Counted from the first letter of the stretch, positions 22,253-32,420 are shown. The stretch is DNA of 64,000 bases from CAUZIZ01 sp965222655 (GCA_965222655.1 CBDCUP010000018.1:434001-498000); one strand, 5' to 3'. Translations and numbers: made by a program. The notes: a model not told the origin generated them from the letters alone.

Positions 22253-23860
22253 GTGCGCAGGATACGGACGGAACGGCCCGACGGATGCGAATATGACGAC
22301 CACAAAGCAGACCGGGCAGTGGACTTTTTCCACGACCACCTGCGGCACGTCAAGGGCAGGTGGGCGGGGCAACCGTTCCGGCTGCGCAACTGGCAGGAAG
22401 TCGACCTGCGCGAAATATTCGGGCGGGTGGACGGGCACGGCAACCGGGTTGTCAGGCAGGCATACCTAGAAATTCCCAAGAAAAATGGAAAGTCTGAAGT
22501 GGCGGCAGGTGTCGCCTTGAAACTGCTGTGCGCGGACGACGAAGCCGGGGCGGAAGTGTACGCCGCCGCCTACGACAAAGACCAGGCCGGGCGGATATAC
22601 AAGACAGCCGCCAGCATGGTGCGCCGGGACCCGCAGCTGTCGGCAATGCTGAAGCCCAACGACACCACCAAGACACTGACAGACCACGACTGGGAAGGCA
22701 CGCTGGTTGCCCTTTCGAAGGAATCGGCCAGCAAGCACGGGTACAACAGCCACGGGGTGGTGTTTGACGAAGTCCACGCGCAGAAAACCATGGTTATGTG
22801 GGAAACGCTGACAGACGGCGCGGGGGATGCCCGGCTGCAGCCCTTGGTGTACGCCATCACCACGGCCGGGGTGTCGGGCGAATCGCCAGTGGCGGAAATG
22901 CTGCACGAAGACGCTGACCAGATACTGCGCGGAGTGCTGCCGTGTCCGCCCGACTTCTACCCGGTGATCTATGGCGCAGAACCTGGGGACGCCTGGGATG
23001 ACCCGGACGTGTGGCACGCGGTCAACCCGGCCATGGGCGACTTCCTGTCGGTTGAAGACACACAGCGCTGGTGCGACCGATGCAAGCGGCGCCCAGAGGC
23101 ACAAAACTCATTCAAGCGGTTTCGGTTGAACCAGTGGACAGGCCAGGCAGAACGCGCCATTGACATGGAAACTTGGGACCTGGGCAGCCAACCGCTGGAC
23201 GTCCCGCAGCTGCGGGACAGCCTGGACGCCTTCGTGGGTATTGATTTATCCACGCGCCGCGACATGACGTCGGTCATGTGCGTCTGGCGGGACGGGAACG
23301 GCCAATGGTACTGGCTGCCCATGTACTGGGTCCCTGAAGACAGCCTGGTGGACCGCCCCAACATTGAAACCCAGCGCTACAAGGGGTGGATTGAAGGCGG
23401 CCACATGCGGACCACGCCGGGCAACACGGTGTCCTACGACGCGGTGCGCAACTACGTGACGGAAGAACTGGACCAGAAGCTGGGCATACGGATTGGTTCC
23501 ATTGCCCTGGACCCCATGTTTGCTGGCCAGCTGGGGCAGCAGTTCGTGGCCAGGGGATACAAGGTGGTGGAATTCCGCCAGACCTATGTCAACTATACCG
23601 AACCCTGGAACGAACTAGACGCGGCCCTGGCCGATGAATGCGTGACCCACGGGGCCCACCCGGTGCTGCGCTGGAACGCGGACTGTCTGGCCATGAAACA
23701 CGACGCCACCATTGACGGCTACCGCCCCGTGAAGCCCAACCGGCTGAAGTCCAGAAAAAGAATTGATGGAATCGTGGCTGGGCTGGAAGCCATGGGTGTG
23801 TGCCTGCGCTCGGACGTGGACGACATGGGCGGAAGTATGCCGGGAATCATGGTGGTATGA
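22253..23860 (+). CDS. terL: Large terminase subunit (Terminase_1 family)
   Basis: This 535-residue packaging motor has a Walker A-like EIPKKNGKSEVAAG (about residues 72-85), Walker B GVVFDEVHA (about 165-173), and a C-terminal RNase-H-like nuclease with FVGIDLSTRRD, ALDPMFAG and DGIVAGLEAMG. GTG 22253 is the first start after the terS stop. The gene appears intact and its stop overlaps the next ATG. Confidence 0.9.
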   Translation: MRRIRTERPDGCEYDDHKADRAVDFFHDHLRHVKGRWAGQPFRLRNWQEVDLREIFGRVDGHGNRVVRQAYLEIPKKNGKSEVAAGVALKLLCADDEAGAEVYAAAYDKDQAGRIYKTAASMVRRDPQLSAMLKPNDTTKTLTDHDWEGTLVALSKESASKHGYNSHGVVFDEVHAQKTMVMWETLTDGAGDARLQPLVYAITTAGVSGESPVAEMLHEDADQILRGVLPCPPDFYPVIYGAEPGDAWDDPDVWHAVNPAMGDFLSVEDTQRWCDRCKRRPEAQNSFKRFRLNQWTGQAERAIDMETWDLGSQPLDVPQLRDSLDAFVGIDLSTRRDMTSVMCVWRDGNGQWYWLPMYWVPEDSLVDRPNIETQRYKGWIEGGHMRTTPGNTVSYDAVRNYVTEELDQKLGIRIGSIALDPMFAGQLGQQFVARGYKVVEFRQTYVNYTEPWNELDAALADECVTHGAHPVLRWNADCLAMKHDATIDGYRPVKPNRLKSRKRIDGIVAGLEAMGVCLRSDVDDMGGSMPGIMVV

Positions 23861-24075
23861 AGGCCACCTGGTCGACGGTCCAGGCCAAGCTGCTGACAGA
23901 AGCGGCTAGCAAATGGTGGGCGGACCAACTACAGCAGGAGTTCTGGGACTGTGTCGGCGTGGTAGGGGCCGTCCTGGTGATTTTTGGCGTAGGCATGGTG
24001 TACCTGCCCGCCGCCGTCATTCTCACAGGCATAGCTCTAGTGGCCCTGGCCTATAGGCAAGCGGGGGCTGGTTGA
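23857..24075 (+). CDS. Small membrane protein between terminase and portal
   Basis: The 72-residue protein (ATG 23857 overlaps the terL stop as ATGA) has one long or two short hydrophobic segments: CVGVVGAVLVIFGVGMVYL and AAVILTGIALVALAY. Small membrane proteins are often found at this position in HK97-like phages. Function unknown; a holin is possible but unproven. Confidence 0.6.
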   Translation: MKATWSTVQAKLLTEAASKWWADQLQQEFWDCVGVVGAVLVIFGVGMVYLPAAVILTGIALVALAYRQAGAG

Positions 24076-26420
24076 TGGCGGGATTTCTAGCGACGTTGAA
24101 GCGGGACATAGTGGAATCACGGTTTCACCCTTCGAACCCGGACGCCAAGTTTATCAGGGGCTGGCTGGGCAACCGGTCCACTGCCGGTGTCGACGTCACA
24201 GAGGACACCAGCATGAAAGTGACGGCTGTCTATAACGCCGTCCGGCTGCTGTCTGAAACCCATTCAACCGTGCCGCTAAACACGCTGCGGCACACTGGAC
24301 CGGCCACGACGGAAAAGGCCAAGGATTACTACCTGTGGGAACTGCTGCACCACCAGGCAAACAGCGAACAGACCAGCACTGAATGGCGCGCAATGATGAT
24401 GGGGCACTTGGCCATGCGCGGGAACGCCTACAGCTTCATTGAACGGTCCGACCTGGGACGAATAACCCAGCTGGTGCCCTTCCACCCTGACAGGGTAAGG
24501 CCGCGCCGGATTTCCGGGCGGGTAGTCTATGACTTCACTTTCCCCAACGGCCGCACCGAAAAGCTGCCGAAGGAATCGGTGTTTCACGTGCGCACGCTAC
24601 AGACGCACGGGCTGCGGGGTATCGGTCCGCTGGACGTCGGCCTGGAAGCCCTGGGCCATGCCATTGCAGTGCAGGAATTCAGCAACCGGTTTTTTTCGAA
24701 CGGGTCCACCCTGGGCGGTATATTCACGCACCCAGGGACGCTGCGGACTGAACAACGGGACAGCATTAGGAAGTCGCTAGAAGACGTCCACAGGGGCGTG
24801 ACCCAGGCGCACCGCTTTGCTGTATTGGAAGCGGGCCTGGAATGGCAACAGCTGGGAATCAACCCGCAACAGGCGCAGCTGCTGGCCAGCCGAAACTTTG
24901 CCATTGCGGACGTGGCCCGGTTGTTCAACGTGCCCTTGCACCTGCTGAAGGAACTAAGCCGGTCGACCAACAACAACATCGAACAGCAAAGCCTTGAATG
25001 GGTCATTTACGGGTCATCCGGTAAATGGGGAGGTGGGAACGTGGTTCGGCGCTTTCCGGATCCCAAATCTGGTTCCCCGTTCGCTTGTCAATATAGTCGG
25101 CTGCAGTAGCAGAGGCCGTGGGAACTGTGGAAAACTCCGAGCGACATCGAACTGGGCCAGCAAGCCCGTGATACGGAGTTTTCCAAGTGCTGTGCGAACG
25201 GTGGAAAAACAACTGCGAGCACTTGCCAGTTCTCCTCCAGAACTAGTTGTTTTTCCACGGTTTGCATAGTGCGGCAGTTTCCACGGCCTGCCTTTGACTG
25301 GCGGCACCTCCCCATTTACCGGATGAACCTCATTTACACCATGCGCCCCTGGTTCGTTCTGTGGGAACAGGCCATGCGGCGGGACCTGCTGACCACCCAG
25401 GAACGGCAGCTGTACAGTTTCAAGTTCAACGTGGACGGGTTACTGAGGGGTGACCTAAAGACACGCTATGAAGTCTACCGGGTAGCCCGGCAGTGGGGAC
25501 TGAAGACGCCCGACGAAATCAGGGAACTGGAAGACGAAAACCCGCTGGCTGCGGGCCAGGGTGGTGACCAGGTCTGGATACCTAAGAACATGGACCCGGC
25601 CAGCCGGGTATTCGACGAAAACGGTGACCCTTTGCCGCTTCCAGAGTCTGGCGGTGCGGGGGGTGGCCCTGGTGTCCGGTCCGCGCCCGAACTACGGGCC
25701 GACGTCGGGCAAAGCAGGCTGCGGCATAGGGGCATCCACCACGGCATGTTCGCCGACGCTGCGGGCCGCCTGGTACGGCGCGAAGTCCTGGCGCTGCGGG
25801 CTATTGTCGACAATACTCTGGGCGGCCGGGACGCGGGCAGCTTTGAAGAAGCCGTGGAAAACTATTACAAGGACTTCGGCCCAACAGCCAGCGAAATTAT
25901 GGGCGCGTCCGTTCAGACCTACGCCCAGTCGGCCCTGTCCCTGGTGGCCGACGAAGTCGGGGAGGCCCTGGACTTTGACAGCCAGTTTGACGACTAGAGC
26001 AACCAGTACCGTGAAGCGCTGACGGTCCGGCATATTCGATCCAGCCGCAACCAGTTGAAAAAGCTGGTAACGGACACGTCCACCGGGGACCTGGCGGCCG
26101 CTGTCAGGGGCCGCCTGGGCGAATGGGACGACACCAGGGCAGGCAAGGTAGCGGACCGGGAAGTGGTCCAGCTGGAAGGGGCCATGGCACGGGAGACCTT
26201 CAGGCGCACCAACAAGAAAATCGAATGGCGGCGCATCGGCGGGTCCTGCCCGGTCTGCGCAAAGCTACACGGTCGCGTCGTCGGCCACAGCCAGAGTTTC
26301 GTGAACAAGGGCGGGACGGTTGACCCCCAGGACGGGGTCACCATGCCGCTAACGGTGAAAACGACGGTAAGGCACCCCAGGCTACACACCGGCTGCAAGT
26401 GCATGTTGGTGGGCCGCTAG
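24072..26420 (+). pseudogene. HK97-type portal fused to MuF-like protein, broken by MITE and amber
   Basis: Residues to 25010 (MKVTAVYNAVRLLSETHSTV; NNNIEQQSLEWVIY) and again from 25338 (TMRPWFVLWEQAMRRDLL) form a continuous portal once the MITE and one TSD copy are removed. The frame is preserved (313 plus 219 codons). A MuF-like head-morphogenesis region follows (RLVRREVLALRAIVDNT). An in-frame TAG at 25995-25997 then interrupts it, and the same frame continues SNQYREALTVRHIRSSRNQL to a zinc-binding end (CPVCAKLHGR, HTGCKC). Both lesions hit an essential gene, so the outer prophage probably cannot package DNA. Confidence 0.85.
25011..25329. mobile_element. MITE copy 1, inserted in the portal gene
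   Basis: The 319-bp non-coding element has 25-bp inverted ends (GG, G or T, then TCATCCGGTAAATGGG...) with one mismatch and an 8-bp target duplication TCATTTAC (25003-25010 and 25330-25337). The interior contains further stems, such as GGAAAACTCCG/CGGAGTTTTCC and AGTTGTTTTTCCAC with its complement. TSD length and ends resemble IS1595-type elements, so an IS1595 relative may mobilise it. A second copy is at 48207-48524. Confidence 0.88.
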
Positions 26421-26435
26421 GGAAAGGACGAACAG

Positions 26436-27278
26436 ATGAAGCCAGGCAGCACCCTTGAAAAGCGCTCTTTTGATTCCGAACTGCGGGCCGATACCCCAGA
26501 AGGCGACGACGAAACCCGCAAGATTGTGGGGCACGCTGCCGTGTTCAACAAGGAATCCGAAGAAATCTTTGGATTCCGCGAAGTCATCTTGCCCGGCACC
26601 TTCAAGCAGTCGCTGCGCCAGGATGATATACGGGCCTTGAAAAACCACAATGACGACCACATTCTGGGGCGCAAACACCTGCGCGGCAGCAGCTTTTCGG
26701 ACACCCTGAAGCTGAACGAAGACGAACGTGGGCTGGCCTTCGAAATTGACCCGCCAGACACGACCTACGCCAGGGACCTAATGGTGAACCTGGAACGCGG
26801 CGACGTCACCCAGACGTCCTTTCGTTTCCGGGTAGTACCCGGCGGGGACAAGTGGACCGAACACTGGAACGAAGCGAAAAAGCGCAGCTACATGCTGCGG
26901 ACCATTTCGCGGGCCAAAGTCTTCGAAGTGTCGCCTGTGACGTTTCCCGCTTACCCACAGACAGACGTTTCCCTGCGGGCCCTGCTAGGGGTCAAGGGCG
27001 TGGACTATGACGGCATACAAGAAGCCCTGCGCAGCCTGGGGCAGGGGCAGGAACTGGAAGCCGACGAACTGCGGGCACTGACCCAGGCCGTGGAAGGGCT
27101 GGCGCAGCTGCTGAAGGCAGCCGACACCGACGACAATGACACCGGCAGCCGTGGGCAGCCGGACGGAAGAAACGCAGGCGCCCCAGGGGGCGACGGCGGC
27201 CAGGGCAACCCCCCACCAGGGTGGGCGGAAGAACTGGCGCAGAAACGGGAATACCTGGCCGGTCTGCTGCCACAGTAG
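26436..27278 (+). CDS. HK97-type prohead protease
   Basis: The 280-residue protein contains the U35 protease domain (residues 10-190): GHAAVFNKESEEIFGFRE, His in LKNHNDDHILGR, and Ser in TQTSFRFRV, with VFEVSPVTFPAYP closing the domain. A Gln/Asp/Gly-rich tail (about 200-280) follows. It matures the capsid. In the satellite the equivalent protease is fused to capsid. Confidence 0.88.
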   Translation: MKPGSTLEKRSFDSELRADTPEGDDETRKIVGHAAVFNKESEEIFGFREVILPGTFKQSLRQDDIRALKNHNDDHILGRKHLRGSSFSDTLKLNEDERGLAFEIDPPDTTYARDLMVNLERGDVTQTSFRFRVVPGGDKWTEHWNEAKKRSYMLRTISRAKVFEVSPVTFPAYPQTDVSLRALLGVKGVDYDGIQEALRSLGQGQELEADELRALTQAVEGLAQLLKAADTDDNDTGSRGQPDGRNAGAPGGDGGQGNPPPGWAEELAQKREYLAGLLPQ

Positions 27279-27331
27279 GCGCGGGGCACAGGTCAAACAA
27301 GAACGACCAAAGACAACTGGAGGGCAAGATA

Positions 27332-28663
27332 TTGCCAACTATCGCTGAAATTCAACAGAACAGGGGCCAGCTAGTCACGCAGATGCGTGCCATAGTCGAC
27401 AAAGCGGACACCGAAAAAAGGGAAATAACAGCCGAAGAGAGGACAGAATGGGGACGGCTGGACACTGCCCAGGATGACGTCCGGCAAGTCGTGGAACTGA
27501 GGCAGCGACAGGATAGCCTGGACGGACTGTTTACCCAGTCTGGCGGCGGCCTGAACCCGCCAGACGACAACGGGGAACCGCGCAACGCCAACCCGCCCGA
27601 CAAGGACGCTGAAATGCGCAAGCTGTTGGACATGCTGGAAGCTACAGACGGGGGCATGGACGAACTGCGCGACGACGACCGCAAGGCGGTAGAACAGCTG
27701 CAGCGCCGGGCGTTCGGCCAGTTCCTGACAGCCGGAAAGGGCGGCGGCCGAATCGGGGAACTGGAACAGCGCGCCCTGCAGGCTGACAGTGACACCGGGG
27801 GCGGCGTCCTAGCGCCCATGGTTTGGGTGTCGGAACTGATACGCAAACTGAAGGACCAGGTGTTTATTCGGGACCTGGCGCGCAACTTTGACGTGCCGAC
27901 AGCCGACAGCCTGGGTGCCCCAGAGTTGGCCAACGAGACGGAAGACGCCACGTGGTCGACGGAAGTCAAGGCCGTGGACGAAGACACGGCTATGGACCTG
28001 TCGATGCGTGAATTACACCCACACCCCAGCGTCAAGTCCGTGAAGGTGTCCAACAAAATGCTGCGCGTGGCCGGTCCTGGGTCCCCGTTTGACGTGGTGG
28101 AACTGGTACAGGACAGCCTGGGCTACAAGTTCGCCATCACAGAGGAAAAGGGATTCCTGACAGGCAACGGCGCCGGGCAACCCCTGGGTGTGTTCACTGC
28201 GTCCGCGCAGGGTATCAGCACGGGCCAGGACGTCAGCACCGGAAACAGCACCACGGCAATTGGGGCGGATGGCTTGATTGAAGCCAAATATGCCATCAAG
28301 GCGGCCTACATGAATGACGCCCGCTGGGTGTTTCACCGCGACGCCATCAAGGAAATTCGGAAGCTGAAGGACGGGGAAGGCAACTACCTGTGGCAGGCCG
28401 GGCTGGTCGGCGACAGGCCCGACAGCATTCTGGAAGTGCCCTTTGTCATGTCCGAGTACGCGCCCAACACGTTTACCACCGGGCTGTACGTCGGCCTAAT
28501 CGGAAATTTCCGGTACTACTGGATAGCCACCAGCCTTGCCATGGTGGTCCAGCGCGTCGACGAACTGTACGCCGAAACCCGGCAGACTGGGTTTATTGGG
28601 GACATGGAAGTGGACGGCATGCCGGTGCTGGAAGAAGCGTTTGTACGTGTGACGCTGGCCTAG
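27332..28663 (+). CDS. HK97-fold major capsid protein
   Basis: TTG 27332 follows GGAGGG nine bases upstream, so I choose it; 443 residues. A helical delta-like N-terminal region (about 1-110) precedes the mature capsid start near LQADSDTGGGVLAP. Blocks such as GNGAGQPLGVFTAS, STTAIGADGLIEA and SEYAPNTFTTGLYVG are shared with the satellite capsid. It appears intact. Confidence 0.9.
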   Translation: MPTIAEIQQNRGQLVTQMRAIVDKADTEKREITAEERTEWGRLDTAQDDVRQVVELRQRQDSLDGLFTQSGGGLNPPDDNGEPRNANPPDKDAEMRKLLDMLEATDGGMDELRDDDRKAVEQLQRRAFGQFLTAGKGGGRIGELEQRALQADSDTGGGVLAPMVWVSELIRKLKDQVFIRDLARNFDVPTADSLGAPELANETEDATWSTEVKAVDEDTAMDLSMRELHPHPSVKSVKVSNKMLRVAGPGSPFDVVELVQDSLGYKFAITEEKGFLTGNGAGQPLGVFTASAQGISTGQDVSTGNSTTAIGADGLIEAKYAIKAAYMNDARWVFHRDAIKEIRKLKDGEGNYLWQAGLVGDRPDSILEVPFVMSEYAPNTFTTGLYVGLIGNFRYYWIATSLAMVVQRVDELYAETRQTGFIGDMEVDGMPVLEEAFVRVTLA

Positions 28664-28723
28664 TTGGGGTCTGTCTTCCAAGCAACGCGAAAACACAAGG
28701 AACCATAGACGGAGGTTAAGAAA

Positions 28724-29167
28724 GTGAACCTAAGCAACCACGTGAAACTGACCCAAGCCATTACCCCGACAGCGGGGATGGCAGCTACTAGCGACATAAA
28801 CGGCGCCACGCTGGATATGTCCGGCTTCGAAGGTGTCCTGATAAAGGTGACCTTCGGGGCAATCACCGCCAGCGCTGTGACGTCAATCAAGGCGCAACAG
28901 GGGGCGGACTCCGGCCTGTCGGACGCGGCCGACCTTCTGGGGACAGGCCAGACCATTGCCGACAGTGACGATGACAAGATTTTCTGGTTGGACCTGTACC
29001 GGCCAGAGGAACGCTACGTGCGCCTGGTGGTCGACAGGGCCACCCAGAACGCCGTCGTGACAGACGCCACATACATACAGTATGGGTCCCGCAAGCTGGT
29101 GCCGACCCACGGCACCGGCATTGGCGGCGGCGAACTGCACGTGTCACCAATCGAGGGAACGGCATAG
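28724..29167 (+). CDS. Possible head decoration protein
   Basis: GTG 28724 follows CGGAGG. The 147-residue protein is beta-rich with Ala/Thr/Asp-rich strands (SGFEGVLIKVTFGAITASAV) and no catalytic motif. Its place after the capsid suggests a head stabilising or decoration protein, but this is inference from position. Confidence 0.5.
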   Translation: MNLSNHVKLTQAITPTAGMAATSDINGATLDMSGFEGVLIKVTFGAITASAVTSIKAQQGADSGLSDAADLLGTGQTIADSDDDKIFWLDLYRPEERYVRLVVDRATQNAVVTDATYIQYGSRKLVPTHGTGIGGGELHVSPIEGTA

Positions 29168-29349
29168 GGCCCGACCCGAACCAACAACCGTGCTTTGAGT
29201 AGCTAGTGCCCGTCCGGAAATGTGTAAGTAATTGATAAGGAAGAGGAAAGAGGGCTTTTTCAAGCTCCGAAATTGTCAGGGTCGTTTGCTAGTCTATTGG
29301 TGCAAACAACTAAACTGAAACGACTTACGACGATTTGAGGAGTTCGAAG

Positions 29350-30674
29350 ATGCGTAAAACACGTGAAAAACAACGCCCTCTTTCCCCACCATGGCCCGAT
29401 CACCAGCTGGCCAATGAATTGAAGGTGATCTCGCGCATCCTGGACGACAATCCCCAGACGCTGGAGCTGATAGTACAAGATCTCTCTGACAGGGTCGATT
29501 CCAGTGTCGGCGCCCCCGGTTTGACGGCCGAGCAGGTGCTGCGTTGTGCCGTCATCAAACAGCTGCATCAGTTCAGCTATCGCAAGCTGGAGTTTCATCT
29601 GGTGGATTCGCAAAGCTGTCAGAGGTTCTGTCGCTTGCCCTATGGGGCGTCGATCAGCAAAGCCACCCTGGCGGAGAACCTGGGGAAGATTGAGCCGGGG
29701 ACATGGAAGGCGATCAACGACCACTTGGTGCGCTGGGCGCAGGCTCGGGGTCTGGAAAAAGGCCAACGGATTCGGGTCGATGCCACGGCGGTCCAGACCA
29801 ACGTCCACTATCCGCTCGACAGTGAGCTGTTGTACGACGGCATTCGAGTCGTCACCCGGTGGCTGGGGCGGCTGCGGGACTGGGAAGGGATCGGCTTCGT
29901 CGATCACACGCGGCGGGCCAAGCGGCGCGTCCTGAACATCCGCAACCGCCGCGGCAAGAAGCGCCTGGACAGTTACCGCGATCTGATCAAAGTGGCGTCC
30001 AAGACGGCCCACTATGCCGAGCAGGCGCTGGCCGCGTCGGCACAGTGGAGCGATCCCCTCAGTCTGGCCGGGGCGGCGCAACTGGCCCACTATCTGGAGC
30101 TGTTGCACAAAGTCATCGAGCAGACTCAACGACGGGTCCTTTCGGGCGAGGCCGTCGCGGCCCAGGACAAGATCTGTTCCCTCTTCGAAGAGCACACCGA
30201 TATTATCAAGAAGAGCCCTCGGGAAACGGTCTTCGGCCACAAGGTGTTTGTCAGCACGGGCGCCTCGTCGCTGATCCTGGATTGTGTGGTGGAACGGGGG
30301 AATCCGGCCGATAGCAACTATGTGCAACCCTTCTTAGAGCGTCATCGACAGCTGTACGGGAAGGTCCCGCGCCAGAGCGCCTGGGATGGCGGTTTTGCCT
30401 CGGCGGCCAACCTGCGCTGGGCCAAAGAACAGGGGGTGCAGGATGTGGCCTTTTCCAAAAAGTGTGGGTTGACGGTCGAGAGCATGGTGCGTTCCAGTTG
30501 GGTCTACAAACAGCTCAAACGCTTCCGGGCCGGGATCGAGGGGTGCATTGGGACCCTCAAGCACACCTTCGGGCTGCACCGCTGTAGCTGGAAAGGCTGG
30601 CCTCACTTTCAAAGCTACGTCCATGCAGCGTCCTGACCTATAACCTGGTCGTCCTCGCCCGACTCCTGTCCTAG
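29350..30674 (+). pseudogene. ISNCY/IS1182-like DDE transposase, frameshifted near its end
   Basis: ATG 29350 has GAGGAG nearby. Catalytic blocks are RIRVDATAVQTNVHYP (first Asp), SAWDGGFASAAN (second Asp) and FRAGIEGCIGTLKHTFGL (Glu). The frame ends at 30636 (YVHAAS), but the neighbouring frame continues VLTYNLVVLARLLS to TAG 30674, the usual C-terminus. A one-base deletion near 30625 is therefore likely. The lost C-terminus is short, so activity cannot be excluded. Confidence 0.75.
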
Positions 30675-30742
30675 CCCGTTCGGGCTGACGCTATTGTTTC
30701 TGGCTCCAACGCGGGGAGAAGTATGCACCGAATCAGCGCATT

Positions 30743-32325
30743 TTAGAGTAGGCACTACGTGCCGACGGCCCCTGGCCGTAAAAGGTAGTTTTGGGACGTG
30801 GCAGCCGAGGACGGAAAGGGAGGCTACTTGACACGCTTGCTGGTGGAGAGGAGCATCGCTGCCCATGAGCCGGTGGGGCGGTCCGATCGCCATCGCGGAG
30901 ATCCTCTTGACGAGCAACAACTTCCAGCGCTACATCGCCTGGAAAGGGGGACAGGTGCGGCGGGCAGTCCACCACCATGTCTCCCGGATGCTGTCGTGCC
31001 GGACCGCGAAACTGGGGCTGCATTTGTTTGGGTGCTCCAACTGTCCTACCGTCAAGGTCGTACCCCACAGCTGCAAATCGGTCTTCTGTTCCAGCTGCGG
31101 GAAGGTCCGCACCGACCAGTGGTGCGACGAGCTCCTCTCGGATCTCCTGGAGGTGCCCTATCGGCACTTGGTCTTCACCCTGCCGTGGGAGCTGCGGCTG
31201 GTGATCCAGGACAACCGTCGGGTCCTGCTCAACGTGTTGTTTCGAGCCGCCGCGGATGCTGTCTTGAGTCTCAGCGGGCAGGGACCCACCCCACGAGGGC
31301 GCAAGAGCCAGCCCTGGCTGGCGGCCAGACGTCCAAGCCGGCGCTACTTGCCAGGCCTGATCATCGTCTTGCACACCTTCGGGTCCGACCTCAAATGGAA
31401 CCCCCATCTCCATATGATCGTCACCGCCGGAGGGCTCAACGGCGCCGGCGATCGCTGGCAGGCCGCCCCCCAACGCTATCTCGTCCCGGCCCCCCTGCTG
31501 GCTACGGAGTGGAAGTTGAACGTCCTCCACGGAGTGCGCCGCGCTCACCAGTCCCAGCCCCTGGTGCGTCGCCGGCTTCGAAGCGACCCCCGACGCCGGA
31601 TCGAGGTGGACAAGCTCTTGGGGCACATTCGCAAGAAGCGCTGGCATATCCTCATCGGTCCGTCGTTGAAAAGTGCCGACCAAGCCGTCCGTTACGCCTG
31701 CCGTTATACCAAGCGGCCCGTGATTGCCGAAGGGCGCATTATCAAGTTCGCTCAGGGCCACGTGACCTTTCGTTTCAAGGACTATCATCAGGACCGGAAG
31801 ATCCGAGTCCGAAAACTCCCCGTGTTGACCTTCATTGACCGTTTGGTTCAACACCTGCCGGAGGTCGGGTTTCGACAAGTCCGTCACTATGGGTTATTCT
31901 CGAACATCAAACGCACCAAGCTCCTGAAGAGGGCTCGTCAACTTTTAGCCCAGAGGAAAAAACGCCGTTCCAAGCCCCAGACGTGGGAGCAGAGGCGCCA
32001 GGCAGCGGGGGACAGGAAGCCTCTTTCTTGCCCGCGATGTGGCCATCCGATGGAGCTTTGGTGCCTTTTATTCGGACCACCCCGTATGATCGCGCAACTG
32101 CTTGGGATCGAACCACAGACAAAGGTCCCTCCCAATCTCTTGCTGACTCGATCACAGGTCTTAGCTGTCATGATTTGACTATTACAGCTCGCTTCGCTTC
32201 GCTATCGAAATTCCGAGACTGTTAAGGGAAGCGCCCTCCCCCGGGGGTCCGGGCTCTGGATCGGGCTGGGTCGAGCCGCTCTGTCAGCGGTCTGAGGTAC
32301 AATAACTAGTTACGATTCAACACAT
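30743..32325 (+). mobile_element. IS91-family element, complete copy
   Basis: The left end is defined by comparison with the partial copy at 1-979 (shared TTTAGAGTAGGC). The right end is approximate, before GTTCTGAAAA near 32325, in a stretch with palindromic segments. It was inserted inside the 3' part of the ISNCY-like element. The two IS91 copies are in opposite orientation. Confidence 0.7.
30865..32178 (+). CDS. IS91-family rolling-circle transposase
   Basis: The 437-residue protein has a cysteine cluster (CSNC...CKSVFCSSCG, about residues 54-75), the HUH motif in NPHLHMIVTAGG, and an aromatic motif AVRYACRYTKRPV that holds the catalytic tyrosine(s). A second cysteine pair near the end (CPRCGHPMELW) is typical of the family. 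It appears intact. IS91 transposes by rolling-circle replication and can mobilise adjacent DNA. Confidence 0.9.
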   Translation: MSRWGGPIAIAEILLTSNNFQRYIAWKGGQVRRAVHHHVSRMLSCRTAKLGLHLFGCSNCPTVKVVPHSCKSVFCSSCGKVRTDQWCDELLSDLLEVPYRHLVFTLPWELRLVIQDNRRVLLNVLFRAAADAVLSLSGQGPTPRGRKSQPWLAARRPSRRYLPGLIIVLHTFGSDLKWNPHLHMIVTAGGLNGAGDRWQAAPQRYLVPAPLLATEWKLNVLHGVRRAHQSQPLVRRRLRSDPRRRIEVDKLLGHIRKKRWHILIGPSLKSADQAVRYACRYTKRPVIAEGRIIKFAQGHVTFRFKDYHQDRKIRVRKLPVLTFIDRLVQHLPEVGFRQVRHYGLFSNIKRTKLLKRARQLLAQRKKRRSKPQTWEQRRQAAGDRKPLSCPRCGHPMELWCLLFGPPRMIAQLLGIEPQTKVPPNLLLTRSQVLAVMI

Positions 32326-32367
32326 TACAGTTCTGAAAACCCCGGTTTACGGACGGGCACTAGCTAG

Positions 32368-32397
32368 GCCGGGGGTGGCTGTCTGGTCACCCCCGGC
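32368..32397. terminator. Perfect 10-bp hairpin after the capsid module
   Basis: GCCGGGGGTG (32368-32377) pairs with CACCCCCGGC (32388-32397) around a 10-nt loop. No T tract follows, so it may act as a transcript-stabilising or pausing structure between capsid and downstream head genes rather than a strong terminator. The IS composite inserted just upstream of it. Confidence 0.5.
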
Positions 32398-32420
32398 TGC
32401 AACCAACGGGGGCAAAGACA

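Larger units (their letters stand above)
29207..32359 (+). mobile_element. ISNCY/IS1182-like element with a nested IS91 element
   Basis: The ends TGCCCGTCCGGAAA (29207-29220) and TTTACGGACGGGCA (32346-32359) are inverted with one mismatch. CTAG flanks both sides (29203-29206, 32360-32363). Inside are a DDE transposase gene and, after its end, a full IS91-like element at about 30743-32325. The composite sits between the capsid module and the gene at 32421 and seems to interrupt no gene. Confidence 0.8.

Noticed and set aside
23857..24075. Holin call for the small membrane protein
   Set aside because: One or two hydrophobic segments alone do not support it and no endolysin gene is near.
20000..30000. 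Amber (TAG) recoding of the whole prophage
   Set aside because: Many complete genes in the same module end naturally in TAG (for example 22246, 26420, 27278, 28663, 29167), and reading through them would extend proteins with unlikely sequence. The two internal TAGs are better seen as mutations.
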